DNA of 64,000 nucleotides from Chloromonas sp. AAM2 (lineage: Eukaryota > Chlorophyta > Chlorophyceae > Chlamydomonadales > Chlamydomonadaceae). A model generated the notes under the pieces. That model worked only from the letters and a program-made list of their open reading frames with translations, was not told the DNA's origin and made no database searches. The first letter of the stretch is position 1, and each line of letters begins with the position of its first letter. The stretch spans positions 55,115 through 119,114 of the forward strand of contig QAXH01004600.1 in assembly GCA_004335635.1 (NCBI GenBank). Reading direction: 5' to 3'. The position numbers and the translations under genes are program-made. Shown in pieces: positions 22,917-36,900 of the stretch.

Positions 22917-25900
22917 CTAGACCCTGAGGCCGGGCATCTTGTTGAGGCCCCCAAAGTCGGAGGGCCTAGCCAGCAGTCCCGCCACGTTCAGCTCCTTGAG
23001 GTCGACCACCCGCATGACGGGCACCTCGTCGGCTGACGGCCCGTCGCTGCCCAGCAGCACAATGCCAATGCCCTGGCCGGGCCACAGGTCCTCCTGCAGT
23101 GGGCAGACAGAGATTTGAGTAATTGAATCTAGGCAAAACACGCTCGAGGCTAAGCACAGTATCAAGACCATCTCACTCTCTCTGGCCTAACTCTTTGGCC
23201 TGAACACGCCCATTAATCAAGGGCACTGCCAGGGCTGACACCACAGGGTGCAGTGCGTGCCAGCCACAGATGCAAGCAAGCAAGTCAATTTTTGAAATGG
23301 ACGCATATGCAACGGCTGGCTGATATCCAAACCCAAAGTTGCCTGGCGCTGCTGCCACTCTTCTTCTCCCACAGTAGAGGGCGATGCAACATGGAAAGGT
23401 GGCAGCATGCTCTGTGGTCATCGAGCACTTTCAAGCTCAGCACGGTCCCCCCTCAGCACGCCTTGAATAATGTCAAGTACATTATGGCTAATGGCTTCGT
23501 GCTTGGACAGCAACTTGAATGTTATATGAAGTGTGAGCCAAAGAACCCCACTTGTAGACCGGGGCTCCTACCTGTGTCGCCTCGGTGCGAGCTGCAATGA
23601 CAAGGGCGTCGATAGGCACGTTGAGGGTGGGCACCTTGACTGCGTGCTGACCAAAGATAGCACTGGCCTGATTGGCCACATGCTCGTTGGTTGTGATCAC
23701 CATCTGTAAAGAGCGCAACACAAGCCACCCTGAGTCATGGACCTGAGCAGGTTCTACACACAGGCAGACTAACCCTCTAGAGGCACGTGCATACAGACTG
23801 TGCAGGCAACGTTCCCGAGCTCTTCAAAAGCACTGTGTTCATTTTGCGTGCGTGGCACTCTTTGCTGCACACATGATCCTGCGATTGGCCACGCCGTCTT
23901 TGCCGTGTGGCCCTCTTTGAAGTCTGTGCCGTGTGTGAATGCCAACCAAAGGTGCTGGGTGTTGACAAAAGTGCGCTGGTATGGTTGGCCTTGGCGGTTT
24001 CCACACACTCACTTGTGGCACCGCAGGCCTGTACTTGGCCACCATGCGCGCCGCCCTGCCCGTCTCGGTGATGACGATGATCAGTTGTGCATTGCACTCG
24101 ACCATGGTGGAGGCCACAGTGGCGCCGATGGCCTCGGACATGCAGAAAGGCTTGAGGGAGTGATCCCTGCCAAGCCCAGGCAACCAGCGCACTGGAATCA
24201 AGAGACTGCACCGTCTATGCATCTAAAACCAAGGACAGCTAAGCTGGAAGAGTCTTCAACAGTTGGAAGACACGGAAACCAGAACAGACACATGCCGAAA
24301 GCATGTTGTGATTGCAATCGAGTCCTGCTTCACAATGCCCACCTGATGAAGGCTTGTGTGGCCGTGTAGCAGCTTGCGTTCTCGGCGTTGGCCACAATGG
24401 CTGCCATGGTTGCCACTGCTGTGTCAGGGAACTTGCCGCTGGCGGTTTCACCTACGCGGCGGTCAGGACACTTCAGGCTCAAGAGGATGCTCAACACATT
24501 TCCAGGTGAACGAAGCAGACTGACAGCTCCCAAACCCCTTTGCCACATTGCAACTGGTGTATTGAATGCATTAGCACCTGGCAAGAAGCAGCTCATGCAT
24601 GCATCACCAGAAGCATAAGCACGAGAAAAAATTTCATGAGTGGGGCGGCTTGGATGTGGGCGCTGTGAGCACACTGCGGACGTGAATGAACCCTGACAAA
24701 CTGCATAAGACTGCCTTGCAAGCACGGAATCAGATGCATGTCGTCGTGTGAAGTCTTGTGTTATGAAATCAATCGCCGGGCTCCATGTGATCCTGTGATC
24801 CTTTCATTTCAAGCCCTGACAAGCAGGTCACAGTGACAGTGTGCTGCTGTCAAGTGTGCTACCATGGCTGAATTATGATATGACACCGCCCAGATGGATA
24901 CTGATGCAATCAAAGGTGGCTTTCCCTACCTTCACGTTGGAAAATGATTGTAAAATGGCCTCGTGTGAAGTCTCGATTGAAAACAAAAACGACCCTTGTG
25001 TTTTGCTCGTGTTCTGAAAATTTTTCTAAAAAGTCCCCGTGTTGATTTTGAGGACGTACGGTATCGCCATCACTGACCTGACAGCATGACAGCGTCCGTG
25101 CCATCAAACACCGCATTGGCGACATCTGTCATCTCCGCACGAGTTGGGAGTGGGTTGGCCACCATGCTCTCCAGCATTTGTGTGGCGGTGATGATGAACT
25201 TGCCGGCTATGTTCGCCTTGGTAATCATCATCTTCTGAGCAAGCGCCACCTGGAAATGCAAAGAGGTGAGGCCCAGCTGAGGCACAGTCAAGTGGCAACA
25301 GAAGACTCCAACTTCAACAGTACCAAGTTAAGGACCAAGGGTCGCATCAGCACTTCTCCCAAGTCAATGTCACCGTCAGCTAAATGCATGGCACACACGA
25401 TTTGAGCGACCGAACCAAACTGTTCCTTACACACAGTTCGACTTGTCACACATGGCATGGTTGGCACTGAGCCTGCACTGATGTTGTCTGAGCTTTCCCT
25501 CGCACACACTCCAGTCCGCCCACCTTTTCCGAAGGGATCTCCATGGCCAGATCCCCGCGTGCCACCATGATGCCGTCGCTCTCCTGGAGAATGGCGTCGT
25601 AGTTCTGCAGCCCCGCTTCGTTCTCAATCTTGCTGATGATCTTCACATGGGCACCGCCCGCCTCGGTCAGCACCTTGCGAATGAACTGCACGTTCTCGGC
25701 ACTCTGCAGGGGCAGCACATGCACGTGCGCAATGTGTGGTTGTTCAACTCACAATGACTTCCGGACATCAAGTGCAAGGGCACAGCGTTCAGATGATTTG
25801 CATGTCGTCACAACAGATACTGCAGTTCTGATGACGTCAGGAATTCAAACACAAGGGCACAGCATACGGTTTGCATGAGACACCGTCAAAGATCAAAGGC

Positions 25901-27918
25901 TCGCCATCAGCAGTGTCTCAAACCACCCACCTGCACGAAGCTGGCCGCCACGAAGTCCATGTCGTTTTTACAGCAGAACTGCTGCAGGTCATTGATGTCC
26001 TTGGGGGTGAGCACTGGGATGTCCACGTGTACGCCTGAGGTGCACGCGAACAAGCATGATGACGCTTTTCAGCAGTGTGTCTGGCAAAGGCAAGACGCTA
26101 CTGGAGCATTTCTAATGGAGTATCAGCCCCTATGGCGCGTGATGTGTCAGTATGCAGAAGGGCGCACAACGGGTAGCCTATACCAGATCAGAGGCAAGAC
26201 ATGCACATGGGCTGCCTGCACTGATAAATGCCAGCATGTTAGTCAACAACTAGACTTTTTGAGTACCTTTAAAAGATCTAGTTGTGATTCTAGGAAACGG
26301 CTGCAACTGCACGATGTTGCACCAAGCAGCAGTACACAACAACACTTAATGTTGGACAATGTAATAAAAACACACATGTAATGTCACAGTGTGCCTGCTC
26401 CCCCTGATTGGCGTCCTGCACACTTCATTTACCTGGTAGGTTGACGTTCTTGCGTGGCCCCAGGCTCTTGGAGTTTAGGCAGCGGCCCCTCAGCTCAGTG
26501 TCACTCAGAAGCTCAAGGACCTCGATGCTCAGTGACCCGTCCGCCACCTGAATCCTCTTGCCGGGGCCAACCGTCTGGCACAGCTTGGTGTAGGAGATGC
26601 CCACCTTGGTCTCCCCTGCAGAGTGTGGGGCACAGTGTCGCAGTCAGACAAGGTGACTCAGCCAGTCTCAGCCTGCCTCGAGTGCACAGCTGGCCACGAA
26701 GCTTGCCTGATTGGCCATAACACGCCATCATCAGCCTAACAGGTCTGCTGCTTACTGCTCGAGGACCTACACCTCTGTTTGGATCTCCGCCTTCTTGGAT
26801 TGCGTTGTCTTTCTCTCTTGCTTTGTTTCCCAAAAGGCGCAGCATATCATGTCAGCCAAGAGGCATCCAAGAAAAGGCGTTGTTTACTGCTTGACTTGCA
26901 CGCCAGGTCCCTAGCAATGCTTGCAATGGTTGAACAGAAGCCACTCTGCGCACCTGTTGCCTCGTCCTTGTATCCCTCCCACTTGTCGTAGGAATCCCCA
27001 ACGGCCACCAGCGTCACCTCCTGGCCCGCCACCAGGTTGATGTCCTCGCCGCCGCGCGTCATGGCAGTGCGGATCTGCAACATGGCATACAGCAAAACAC
27101 GTACACGCATGCTGAGGAGCAAGTTGTATGCACACTGGGAGCAGAAATGCTTGCATGAAATGAAACGACTGGCTGAATGCCTGATGTGTGTCAGTATAGG
27201 GTTGTGGGGCATGTTCGGTTCACAGCCTGCCTGCACATGACTGCTGTGAAGCGTCGCTTCTGCATGCATTGCACTCCGGCACGGGCTGGGCATAATCGTG
27301 AAAGAAAAAGTGGCGCACAGCCAACATGACCTTTGGGATTGTGGATGCCCTGTCTGCATGGTTGAGCTTTCTCCGGTTCCCGTGGCGTGTATGCATGAAC
27401 CAAGCCCATGGGCATGAGGTATGTTCTTACCTCGGGACCCTTTGTATCCAGCAGTGTTGCCACGCGCTTCCTCTTGTTCTCGGATATCTGAAGGGCAAGG
27501 CAGGTGAAGGACTGATGCGGTTTCACACAAGTTGGGCTTGAGCCATAGGCAAGGCCTTGGATGATGCTTGAGCGGTGTGCATTTCTATAAACAAGCCACA
27601 AGTGTTTGAGCGTACACGCCAAGACACTGAGAACAACTTGTATTGCCACTACAACGACTGCACAGTCCATGGGCATTCGTGATGCTTGGGGTAGGCAACT
27701 CAACACAGCAAAATGAGGATCGTGAACACCAGGTTCAGGCCCTGACTAGGCTTTAGTTTTGAGTGGCAGTCGCTTACCTTTCTCAGCCTGTCCAGCACCT
27801 CCTGGTGTCCCTCGTGCGTGCCATGGCTGAAGTTGAACCGGGCGACGTTCATGCCCGCGTCCACAAGCTTGCTGAGGCCCTCCTCGCCCCAGGAGGCAGG
27901 GCCAAGGGTGCACACAAT
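22917..27918 (-). other. Pyruvate kinase module 4 (active-site residues intact) and C-terminus
   Basis: Exons: 27918-27778, 27487-27431, 27074-26954, 26615-26433, 26034-25931, 25703-25524, 25249-25078, 24451-24343, 24166-24013, 23703-23572, 23093-22917. Residues about 1890-2403. Intact: [62 protein letters not shown]. The protein ends [12 protein letters not shown] then TAG at 22917-22919. Parts of exons 49 and 50, and the intron DNA next to exon 49, are nearly identical to module 3, suggesting recent duplication or gene conversion. Confidence 0.87.
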
Positions 27919-30900
27919 CTGCGCACGTCATGACAGAGGCTTTGGTCATCCAACACCGTGTTTCTGGTGAGACACTGATGTTGTTTTTGCATTATGCTGT
28001 CATTACCCGATAGCCTACATGACCTTCAGAACCATCAGACAGTGCATGGCACGACATGGTTATTGAACATGCATGGTACATGTGGCACGACATGGTTATT
28101 TAACATGCGTGGTAGTGGGCACAATCGCCGCAGCTCAGTCGGCATTCGACGTGCACGCAGATCCGCACACCTTGGTCTTGCGTGGTGGCGCCGCGGGTGT
28201 GAGCACATCACTCAGTGAGATGGCGGTGGTACGCAGGGAGAGCGTCTTGGTGTTGTCACGATCGCTGGCCACATAGGGCATGGACACACCAGGCGCAGCC
28301 TGCGAGCATGCCAGGAGCATACTGTCACAAAAGCACTGCCTGCAGGCTGAAACCAAACAATGCGGACACCAACCCATCCGCACGTGCAGAACGAGCATGA
28401 GCTTACACATGCCGCATGCCCTGCTTTGGCTACTCTGTGGAACAGCAAGCTTGCGTTCAATCTACGTCCGGGCAAGCACGCATGGCCATGAATTCAGTGG
28501 GTGCATGTGCCTGCCACATGACCTGCTTCAGCTCTTTGTTGGTTTCATGTGATCATCTGGTCAAGACATCGCCCTTCACCTCTCGTGCCCGGGTTGAGCA
28601 CTTCAATGCAGTCTTAACAACGCACACACAGACACTAACACTCGACCCATTTGGGCATGTGGGGGTATGTGCGCACAGCTGCCAGATCACCTGCTTTAGT
28701 TGCTCCATGGCATAGCAAGCTTGTCATGGAGCTGTTGCTATGGCCTTGACAAACACCATTTGTGTGTTGTCCTCTCACCTTGATGCAGACCATGGGCATG
28801 CTCTCTGCGTCCGACTCCAGGCAGCCGTGTACCACCACCACCTCCCGCCCGGGCTGGCACAGGCCCACCTCACATGCGTAGATGGTGGCCTGAGAGCATC
28901 ACAGAGAGTACATATTCGTACACAACCAGACACAGGTGGTGTTCTGCCTTACAAGGTACACATTTAAGGCATAGCAGGTACCATTACATCCTTGACCGTT
29001 TTACACAGTGGCTTTTTAGCACGTGGCCTTGTACGTAAGAAGCTTACCCGAGGGTTTAGGCTCTTGTCTGGATTCGGCTGAGGTGATAAGCCGGCCTCTC
29101 ACCTTTTCCAACATGATCTCAAAGTCCACATCTTCTCTTGAATACGGGATTGTGTCCACGAAGTACGGGTGCAGCGCGTACACGGGGCCGCACTGCCGCA
29201 CCACACGCTCGCTGTTGGTGACCACCAGCACAGGCACTCGGGGACGGTACTTGACAACCATGCGTGCAGCATCACCTATGGGCAACCACAGTTGCATGGT
29301 TTTGATTGGGTACATGTCATACAAAACAGAAACGCCAAACTTGTCAACAAGAGCCGAGCAGCTCGAGCAGACAAGGTACACCTAAATGGATAGCAAACCC
29401 AGCGTTGTGAAGGTACATACAAGTGCTCGTACTCGAGAGGCAGACACGTTCTTGTTACTTGCGGCAAGGTCTGACCTTTGGTGGTGACCACGATGATCAT
29501 TCCTGCTTTGACGTCCATAGCATCCTTGGCGGCGCAACCCAGCACAGCCTCCTTCGTGCTCATTGGCTTGGCGGTGAAATCACGAATGAAGTCGTACGTC
29601 TGCGTTGAAACAGGCAAGTGTGATCAAGTCAACCGTCTCGAGCGAGGGCAGCGCTGCAGCATCTAGAATCCAGCCGACATCATTATCGCGCCTGACGGCG
29701 AGCGACGAACACATGCATCGTGTCGTACTGCAATGCGACAGTTGCGATGGTGCATCAGCATCTAGGTTCCATTTTGTAATATTAAGCGTGGCGGCGAGCT
29801 AGTGTGGAATGCGCCGCGTGTCAAGTTGCAACGAAATTCCGTACCTGATAGTAATTGACTCCAACCTCGGCGTTGGCTACAATGGCCGCCATGGTTGACG
29901 CCGCCTTCTCTGGGAACTTGCCACTGGCTGTCTCGCCTGCGCTCATCAACGACCGACGAGGTGAACAGTCAGCATACGGTCTTTGCACACGAACAGACCA
30001 TGCTGTCTCGCTGTGCAACTCAGACGTCTAAGTTCAGGATAGAGGCCTGCACCGAAGAGACCGCACTAAGAGATGTGCTCGATGTGCCAACCGGCTGCAC
30101 AAATTCAAAACAGAGCATCACGTGCCTGTGTTCACTGACCTGACAGCATGACAGCGTCCGTGCCATCAAACACCGCATTGGCGACATCTGTCATCTCCGC
30201 ACGAGTGGGGAGTGGGCTCTCGACCATGCTTTCCAGCATCTGTGTGGCGGTGATGATGAACTTGCCGGCTATGTTCGCCTTGGTGATCATCATCTTCTGA
30301 GCAAGGGCCACCTGTGGGTGCAAACACCGACTCAACAGTTGAAACACAGCCAGCTGACGGGACAAGGGGTGGCAAGTAAATGAATCCAAGAAACGAGGAA
30401 GCATGACAAGCAGACTCTCTGGAGACCAGTGTGCCGCTTCATGGAGTGTTTTGAATATGATGTGCTGAGGAATGGCACTGGTTGGCGCTGAGCCTGCTCT
30501 GATGTGGTCTGAGCTTTCCCTCGCACACACTCCAGTCCGCCCACCTTTTCCGAAGGGATCTCCATGGCCAGATCCCCGCGTGCCACCATGATGCCGTCGC
30601 TCTCCTGGAGAATGGCGTCGTAGTTCTGCAGCCCAAACGAGCTCTCTATCTTACTGATGATCTTGATCAGCTTGCCACCCGCTTCATCCAACGACTTTCG
30701 AATGAACCTGCAGCAACACAACAGGAACATCCAAGTGAAACTCGCTGAGCAAGCATTCCACCCATCAATTAAACGTCACTGGTGTGTTGCTGACTTGGAT
30801 TAGAATGCTTAGCTGCCAGGTGGTTTGGCAGCCTCTGCTCACCTGACGTCATCAGCAGTCTGCACGAAGCTGGCTGCCACGTAGTCCATGTAGTTCTTGC

Positions 30901-33900
30901 ATGCAAACTTCTGCACGTCCTCCAGGTCCTTTGGCGTCAGGACTGGCAGCCGTACCTAAACGAAAGGACCAGATGGTCAGTGGAGAGTGAGGCATTGACG
31001 TTGCCATCCCAGCATCACATACATGCAGCAAGGGCTGTTTACTCCAAAGCTGTAGCAGGACAAATCCAGCCAGGCCAGACTAGTACAAAGGTGGACCAAG
31101 GAACACAGGCAGGCTGGTGGCATAAATCTGAGGCTTCACCATCAAACTTACCCTGACACCAGGCAGGTTGCAGTTCTTGCGTTCTCCCAACATCTTGCTG
31201 TTGAGGACCTTGCCCTTGAGTTCCTTGTCACTCAGGATCTCTAGGATCTCAATGCTGATCTGCACGTGTGGAGACACAATCATACAACGGGTGGGCATAC
31301 GGCAAGGGCATGATGGGACGCCACTGGTACAGGAAGGAAAGGCACTGCATTGTGACTGCTCGACAGCAAAGTGCGTGCTGCAGGTTGGCTGTTGGCTGGG
31401 CAGAGGAGGTGGCTCTCTTGCATTGCCTTGATGCACATTTTCTTGCTGCATTACGCACCGCGCCATCACCGATGAGGATGCGACCGCCTGGTTTGACGTC
31501 CTGGCACAGGTACGGGTAGGACAGCCCAATCTTGATCTCACCTGCACACAAGAACAGGCATAAGGAGACTTCGTAGAGGAACACGTCTTACCGTCCACAC
31601 CTACTCATGGATGCCTAGAGTTCACTTGCATGCTTGCTTTATTATTCACTCCACCTGTCACTCGAAAGATCTGAGAGCTGCAAGCTGGCAATGCCATCTA
31701 CACACAGATGCAGGAATCATGCCAAATAAATTCTGAACAAACAGAGCGGGATAGAAGCTTGAACAGTATCTGCGAGCGCATTCTGTTTCTTGAACATTTG
31801 CTGAGAAAGGAGAAATGTCCACACCTTGTTCGCTCTTGTAGCCCTCCCATGTCTCGTAAGCGTCCCCCACCGACACCACCGTGACCTCCTGCCCCGCCTC
31901 CAGCATCATGGGCTGGTGGTCCTTAAGCATGGCGGTGCGGATCTCCGGGCCCTTGGTGTCGAGCAGCACGGCAGGACGCACACCCTTGGCGACAGCGATC
32001 TTACGAACTCGGTCAAGAACCTGCAAACAGGGTTGATCAAGTTTCCCATTTCTCGTTGTCAATTAACCAGGTCAGGTCAAGCACCGGTAACGGGTATGGA
32101 AAATCCTGATATGGTTGCATACGATGGCATTACATACATACATGGCATATGGTAGCATGGAATGCGGCATTTTGCACGACGATTCCTTCTGCTGCCGCGG
32201 CATGGTCTCTCAACAGTGTGTGCGCCAAAAGCTTGACCACGTCACACCAGGCCAGCACGTGGTGCCAGACAGCATGTTGATACGTTAGAGTTCATGTCTT
32301 CAGGCACTTTGCCCCAGCACACGCCAGATCCAGATCCAGTTTGATCAGGTCAATCGCGCCTGGCCAAAACCAATCTCCCAGCCCAGCTCACCTCCTGGTG
32401 CCCGGCGTGATTGCCATGGCTGAAGTTGAACCTGGCCACGTTCATGCCCGCGTCCATGAGGCCCGCCAGTCCCTCCTCGCTCCAGCAGGCCGGGCCCAGG
32501 GTGCACACGATCTTGGTCTTGCGGGGCGTCTCAATGGGGTCGCACACCAGGTCAAGACCAACCTGAAGCGGGAAGACCACGCAAGGGCAAGCAAGCGCCG
32601 CCATGTCGGAAATTCATAAGGGTTGCAAAGTCCTGCAAATGGTGCTGCTGGTACTATGGAGGAACCTCAGGCACCATAATGACAGCTCTAAAGTGATAGA
32701 TATTCCTGCAGACCGCAACACCACGGCATCACACCACAATGCAGTGTTCAAGCAAGTCTGATAAGCATGATGTCGCGTGTTTGCTCACCATCTCTGACAC
32801 AGGCGTCATCATCTTGCCATGTTCACCTTAGTTGACCTGTAGGCGATGGTGTCCTCTCCCAGGTAGCCCTTGAGCTCCACCAGCTCAGACGCCTCATCGC
32901 CCACCACCATGGTCACGAACTCCATCTCAGCGAGCTCCTCCTCACCGACAAAGTAGCCAGAAGAGGGCCCACTGCAGGGAGTGGAAAGCACGGCTGCTGT
33001 CAGTTCTGAGGCACAGGCATCATGGAGTTGGTTGGGACATCGTGTTGCTTGCCTGCCATTTTTGCGATCCGTTCCAACTCACCTGATGATGACCAACTGG
33101 TCACTGAGCCGATCATCTGCAGCAAACTGTGCCAGGCCCTGCTGACGGGCAAAGGCAATCACCTGCGCGCAGCAAGCACACAGAATCTAAGACACCTCCA
33201 GAGACATGAACATCACACAATGCCTTCCATGGGCTTGCAGTGTTCACGTGCAGGCCTGCAGCTCTACCATGTCTCAACCTCAACCGCAACCTGGTACAAA
33301 TCCCTGGTCTGTTACAAATTCCTGGCAAACGCAGACAACCACATAGAGTTCAAGACTCTGCCAGGGACATACACATTCACACATGAATGCTTTGAAAGGG
33401 CCTGCAGCCTGGATGTCTAGGCCTGCAGCATCTCACAGCCTGTACTTCGCCTGTTTAGTCTTGTTGTACAGGCCTGGTACAAGTTCCTGGTCTGTTTAGC
33501 CCACTCTCACCCTGTCACGGATCTGGCCCATGTTCAGCTTGGTTGAGGGCAGCAGCAGGGGAACCGTGCCGAAGTTGAGGTTGCATTGACGAGCTACCTC
33601 CGGACGCGTGGTGCACACAACAATGGGCTGCAGGGCATGCCATGGAAGTCAACATGCGAGTCAGCAAGAGCCATGCCAGACCAACTTCACATGCAGTTAC
33701 CACGTAACTAGCCAGGAGCGTAACTAGCCAGGAGCTGTTTGTGTGTGTGGATGTATAGATGATAGTTGACGCGCTTGGCTGCAAGACCCATGCTTGTTCC
33801 GTGCATTTGATATGGTGAAGGCATTGGCAAGCCCTTGCTCAACATCTGCCTCATTGCTGCAGTTGCAGGGTAGTAATTGCCTCCAGCCTGAGTTGAATCC

Positions 33901-36900
33901 CAGCCCCACCTGCTTTGGCCTGTACTTTGTCAGCACGTGCACAGGCGTTGATGTATTGCACACAATGGCCACCAGAGCAGCGGACATGTCCAGTGCAGCC
34001 TTGACGGCGCTGCTGCACAGCGTCTCGAGCGTGGCCATGGGCTTGGGTGTGTAGTTGCGAGTGTAGTTGTAGTTAGCGTAGTGGTCACTGCCTACCTCGG
34101 CATCACGCAGAATAGCAGCAGCCGTGACCACAACCTGTTGCAGCACAGGGGTGCGTTGACGATAGTGATAGAGTGTGTGATCAACTGGAGTTCAGCCATC
34201 TCGTCCCAGAAGTGGGCACAGAACAGAAGATGGCATAAACTTTAACCACGCATTTGAGCAAGAGTATGCAGTCGATTGGCACGGGCAAGTGACACTGCAC
34301 AAGAAGCGACTCAGGTGCCAAGGAGGGTTGCGGCACAACATGAGCTGTGACCAATGAAGGGCAAGACCCCTCAAGAGAGGGTGAATGCTGCCCACCTTTT
34401 CCACAAACAACCCAGATGCAGTCTCTGTGCGCAGCAGGATGGCGTCTGCCCCATCGTACATGGCATTGGCCACATCTGTCATCTCAGCGCGTGTAGGCCT
34501 GTTTGCAAGGCAGGGCAGAGCAGAGTGTGTGTGCGTGCGTCGGTCTACACCGGATGCACTTTTCCACGGCTACACGATGGGCAGCAATGGCAAGACACTG
34601 AATCGCAGTTTCCACGTCTGGTGGCCCTGCATCAGACTTGCATCCAGCGCTAGCAGGATATTCCACTGGATGTGGCTTTGCATCAGAGTTGTATCAAGTG
34701 CTGGCAGGATGTTCCACTTGATGTATGGTCGAGCAGGGCTGCAGAAGTCAGTGGTTGCCTGCTGTGCCTACCTGGGTGTCGAGATCATTGAATCCAGCAG
34801 CTGTGCCGCCACAATGATGGGCACGCCCTTGAGGTTGGCCTTGCTGATCAACCACTTCTGGGCCAAGCATACCTGCACACAGTGTTGTGGCGACAGGCAA
34901 TACCACAGGTTCAGTGTTATGTGGGGTTTCAACGACAAAGAGAGTGGCTGCCTTATCAAGCAACATAATGACTCTGGTGGTCATCCGAATTGTACAACAA
35001 AGCACGAGATGATGTTAATTGCAATAGTTGGTGTGCACGCCTCAGACATCTGATCTTTGCCGAAGCATCCTGAGGTGCGTGTCTGGCCACTTGAACTGAA
35101 TTGAAGTGCACTGCATGACGAGTGGGGACACACCTTCTGTGGAGGCATGCGCAGCCCCAGATGGTTCCTGGAGACCATGATGCCGTCGGACACATCCAGG
35201 ATGGAGTCAAAGTTCGCGATGGCAGGGATGTTGTCAATCTGGGTCACAAGCTGCAGGACAGTGGCAAGGGAATAGACCATCAGGCAGAAGATATGCGTGA
35301 TAACCGACAAGACAGGCAAACAGCAGAAATGGCAAGCGTCTGATGTGCACAACCTGCCTCAGCAATCTGACCCTAACTCAGTTAGACTTGGCCAGAGGCA
35401 GCGATTCAACAGAAGCCTGCCAACAAACTTCCCACACTCATACCTTGATGTGCGCCCCTCCTGACTCATCCAGCATCTTGCGGACCTGTAGCACGTCCTC
35501 GGCGGACTGGACGTACGGCAGCGTGAGGAAGTCAACCTCGCCTGCGCAGAGAGCATGTGTAAACTAACTGGGTTGGACAACCCTCCGATGGGCGGTTGTG
35601 TTCCATTGCCCGAACCCAGCCTGAACATGGAACGGACTTGCTGCGTTGTTGCATTCTAGGCCTTAATCCGCCAAAGGAAAACCCTGATCACCGCATAGGG
35701 CGGTAATGCCCCTCTCAAACATCGTCCATTGCTGAGGCTCTTGCAGCCCTTCACAGCTGCAACGTGGGCTGCAGTAGCATGTCCGTTGAGCCATGTGTGC
35801 TGGGTGTCAAGGTCATGCTTGCCATACTATGCAGGCTCGCCGTCTGCTTGGACGCATCACATCAGCATGTACTCACCAGTCTTCAAGGGAATCGGAAATA
35901 CCAGATTCACTTTACCAGATACATATGCATGAGGCACTGCTCACCATAGTGCTTGCCACAAAACTTGATGTACTCCCTGTCATGCGGTCCCAGGTAGGGC
36001 ATGTTGAGCTTGGCGCCAGGGATGTCTACCAACATAGCCTCACCCAGCTTCTGACCATGCAGGACCTGCATTCAACGTGTATATCCAAATCAATCTGAGA
36101 CCTCCCGACTTCCAGCTTTCATATGCTCGCTGGCATCGCTTTGTATGGCTCTTATGAAAGGAGGTAAAATTGTATAGGACGTAATCTTCGAAACATCAGA
36201 GCACACAACCCAGGTATGTCCAGGGACCTTTGAGCCTGGCCCTGACGTCGCAAGTAAGGATGCGCTGTTGCGCCCGGTCCACTCACCGTAGCCACCACTT
36301 GCTTGTCGTTGACCTGGTCAACCTTGAGAGTGATGGTGCCATCAGCTAATAAGATACGATCACCTGGATGGGGAGCAAGACAGGGGCCGGACGAAAGCAC
36401 TGACTTGCGTTGTGAAACTAGCATGCCGATCATCAGGTGGTGCCTGGCTGGAAGTGCTTCGATTGACCCCGGACAGCAGCCCCTGACCAGGCGTGACGCT
36501 GTGCTCAAACGTGCTCAAACTTGTGCAGTCGAAGCAAGTCCACCTCGTGCCAAAACCAAAGCTTAGGCCTGCGGATTGCCAGGTCGCACCTGGCTTGACA
36601 GACTTGCACAGATCAGGGTAGCTGACGCCAATCATTGCCGTGCCCTTATTCACGTCCTGGGAACCCCTAAACTTGGGGTCAGAAAAGGACACTAAAGTCA
36701 CCTGCAACCACGCATGCCACGGGGATGAAGCTCAAAACTGAGACTGAGACTGTACTCATACCATTTGCGCATGTAGGTGATATTTGCACCTCCAATCCTT
36801 GCATAGTGATGCACCACACCTGTCAAGTGCAACACCGCAACTCTAGGCAAGTGGCGTCACCTGGATTAATGCCATCCAATAGTACCCAAGCCCGTCCAAC

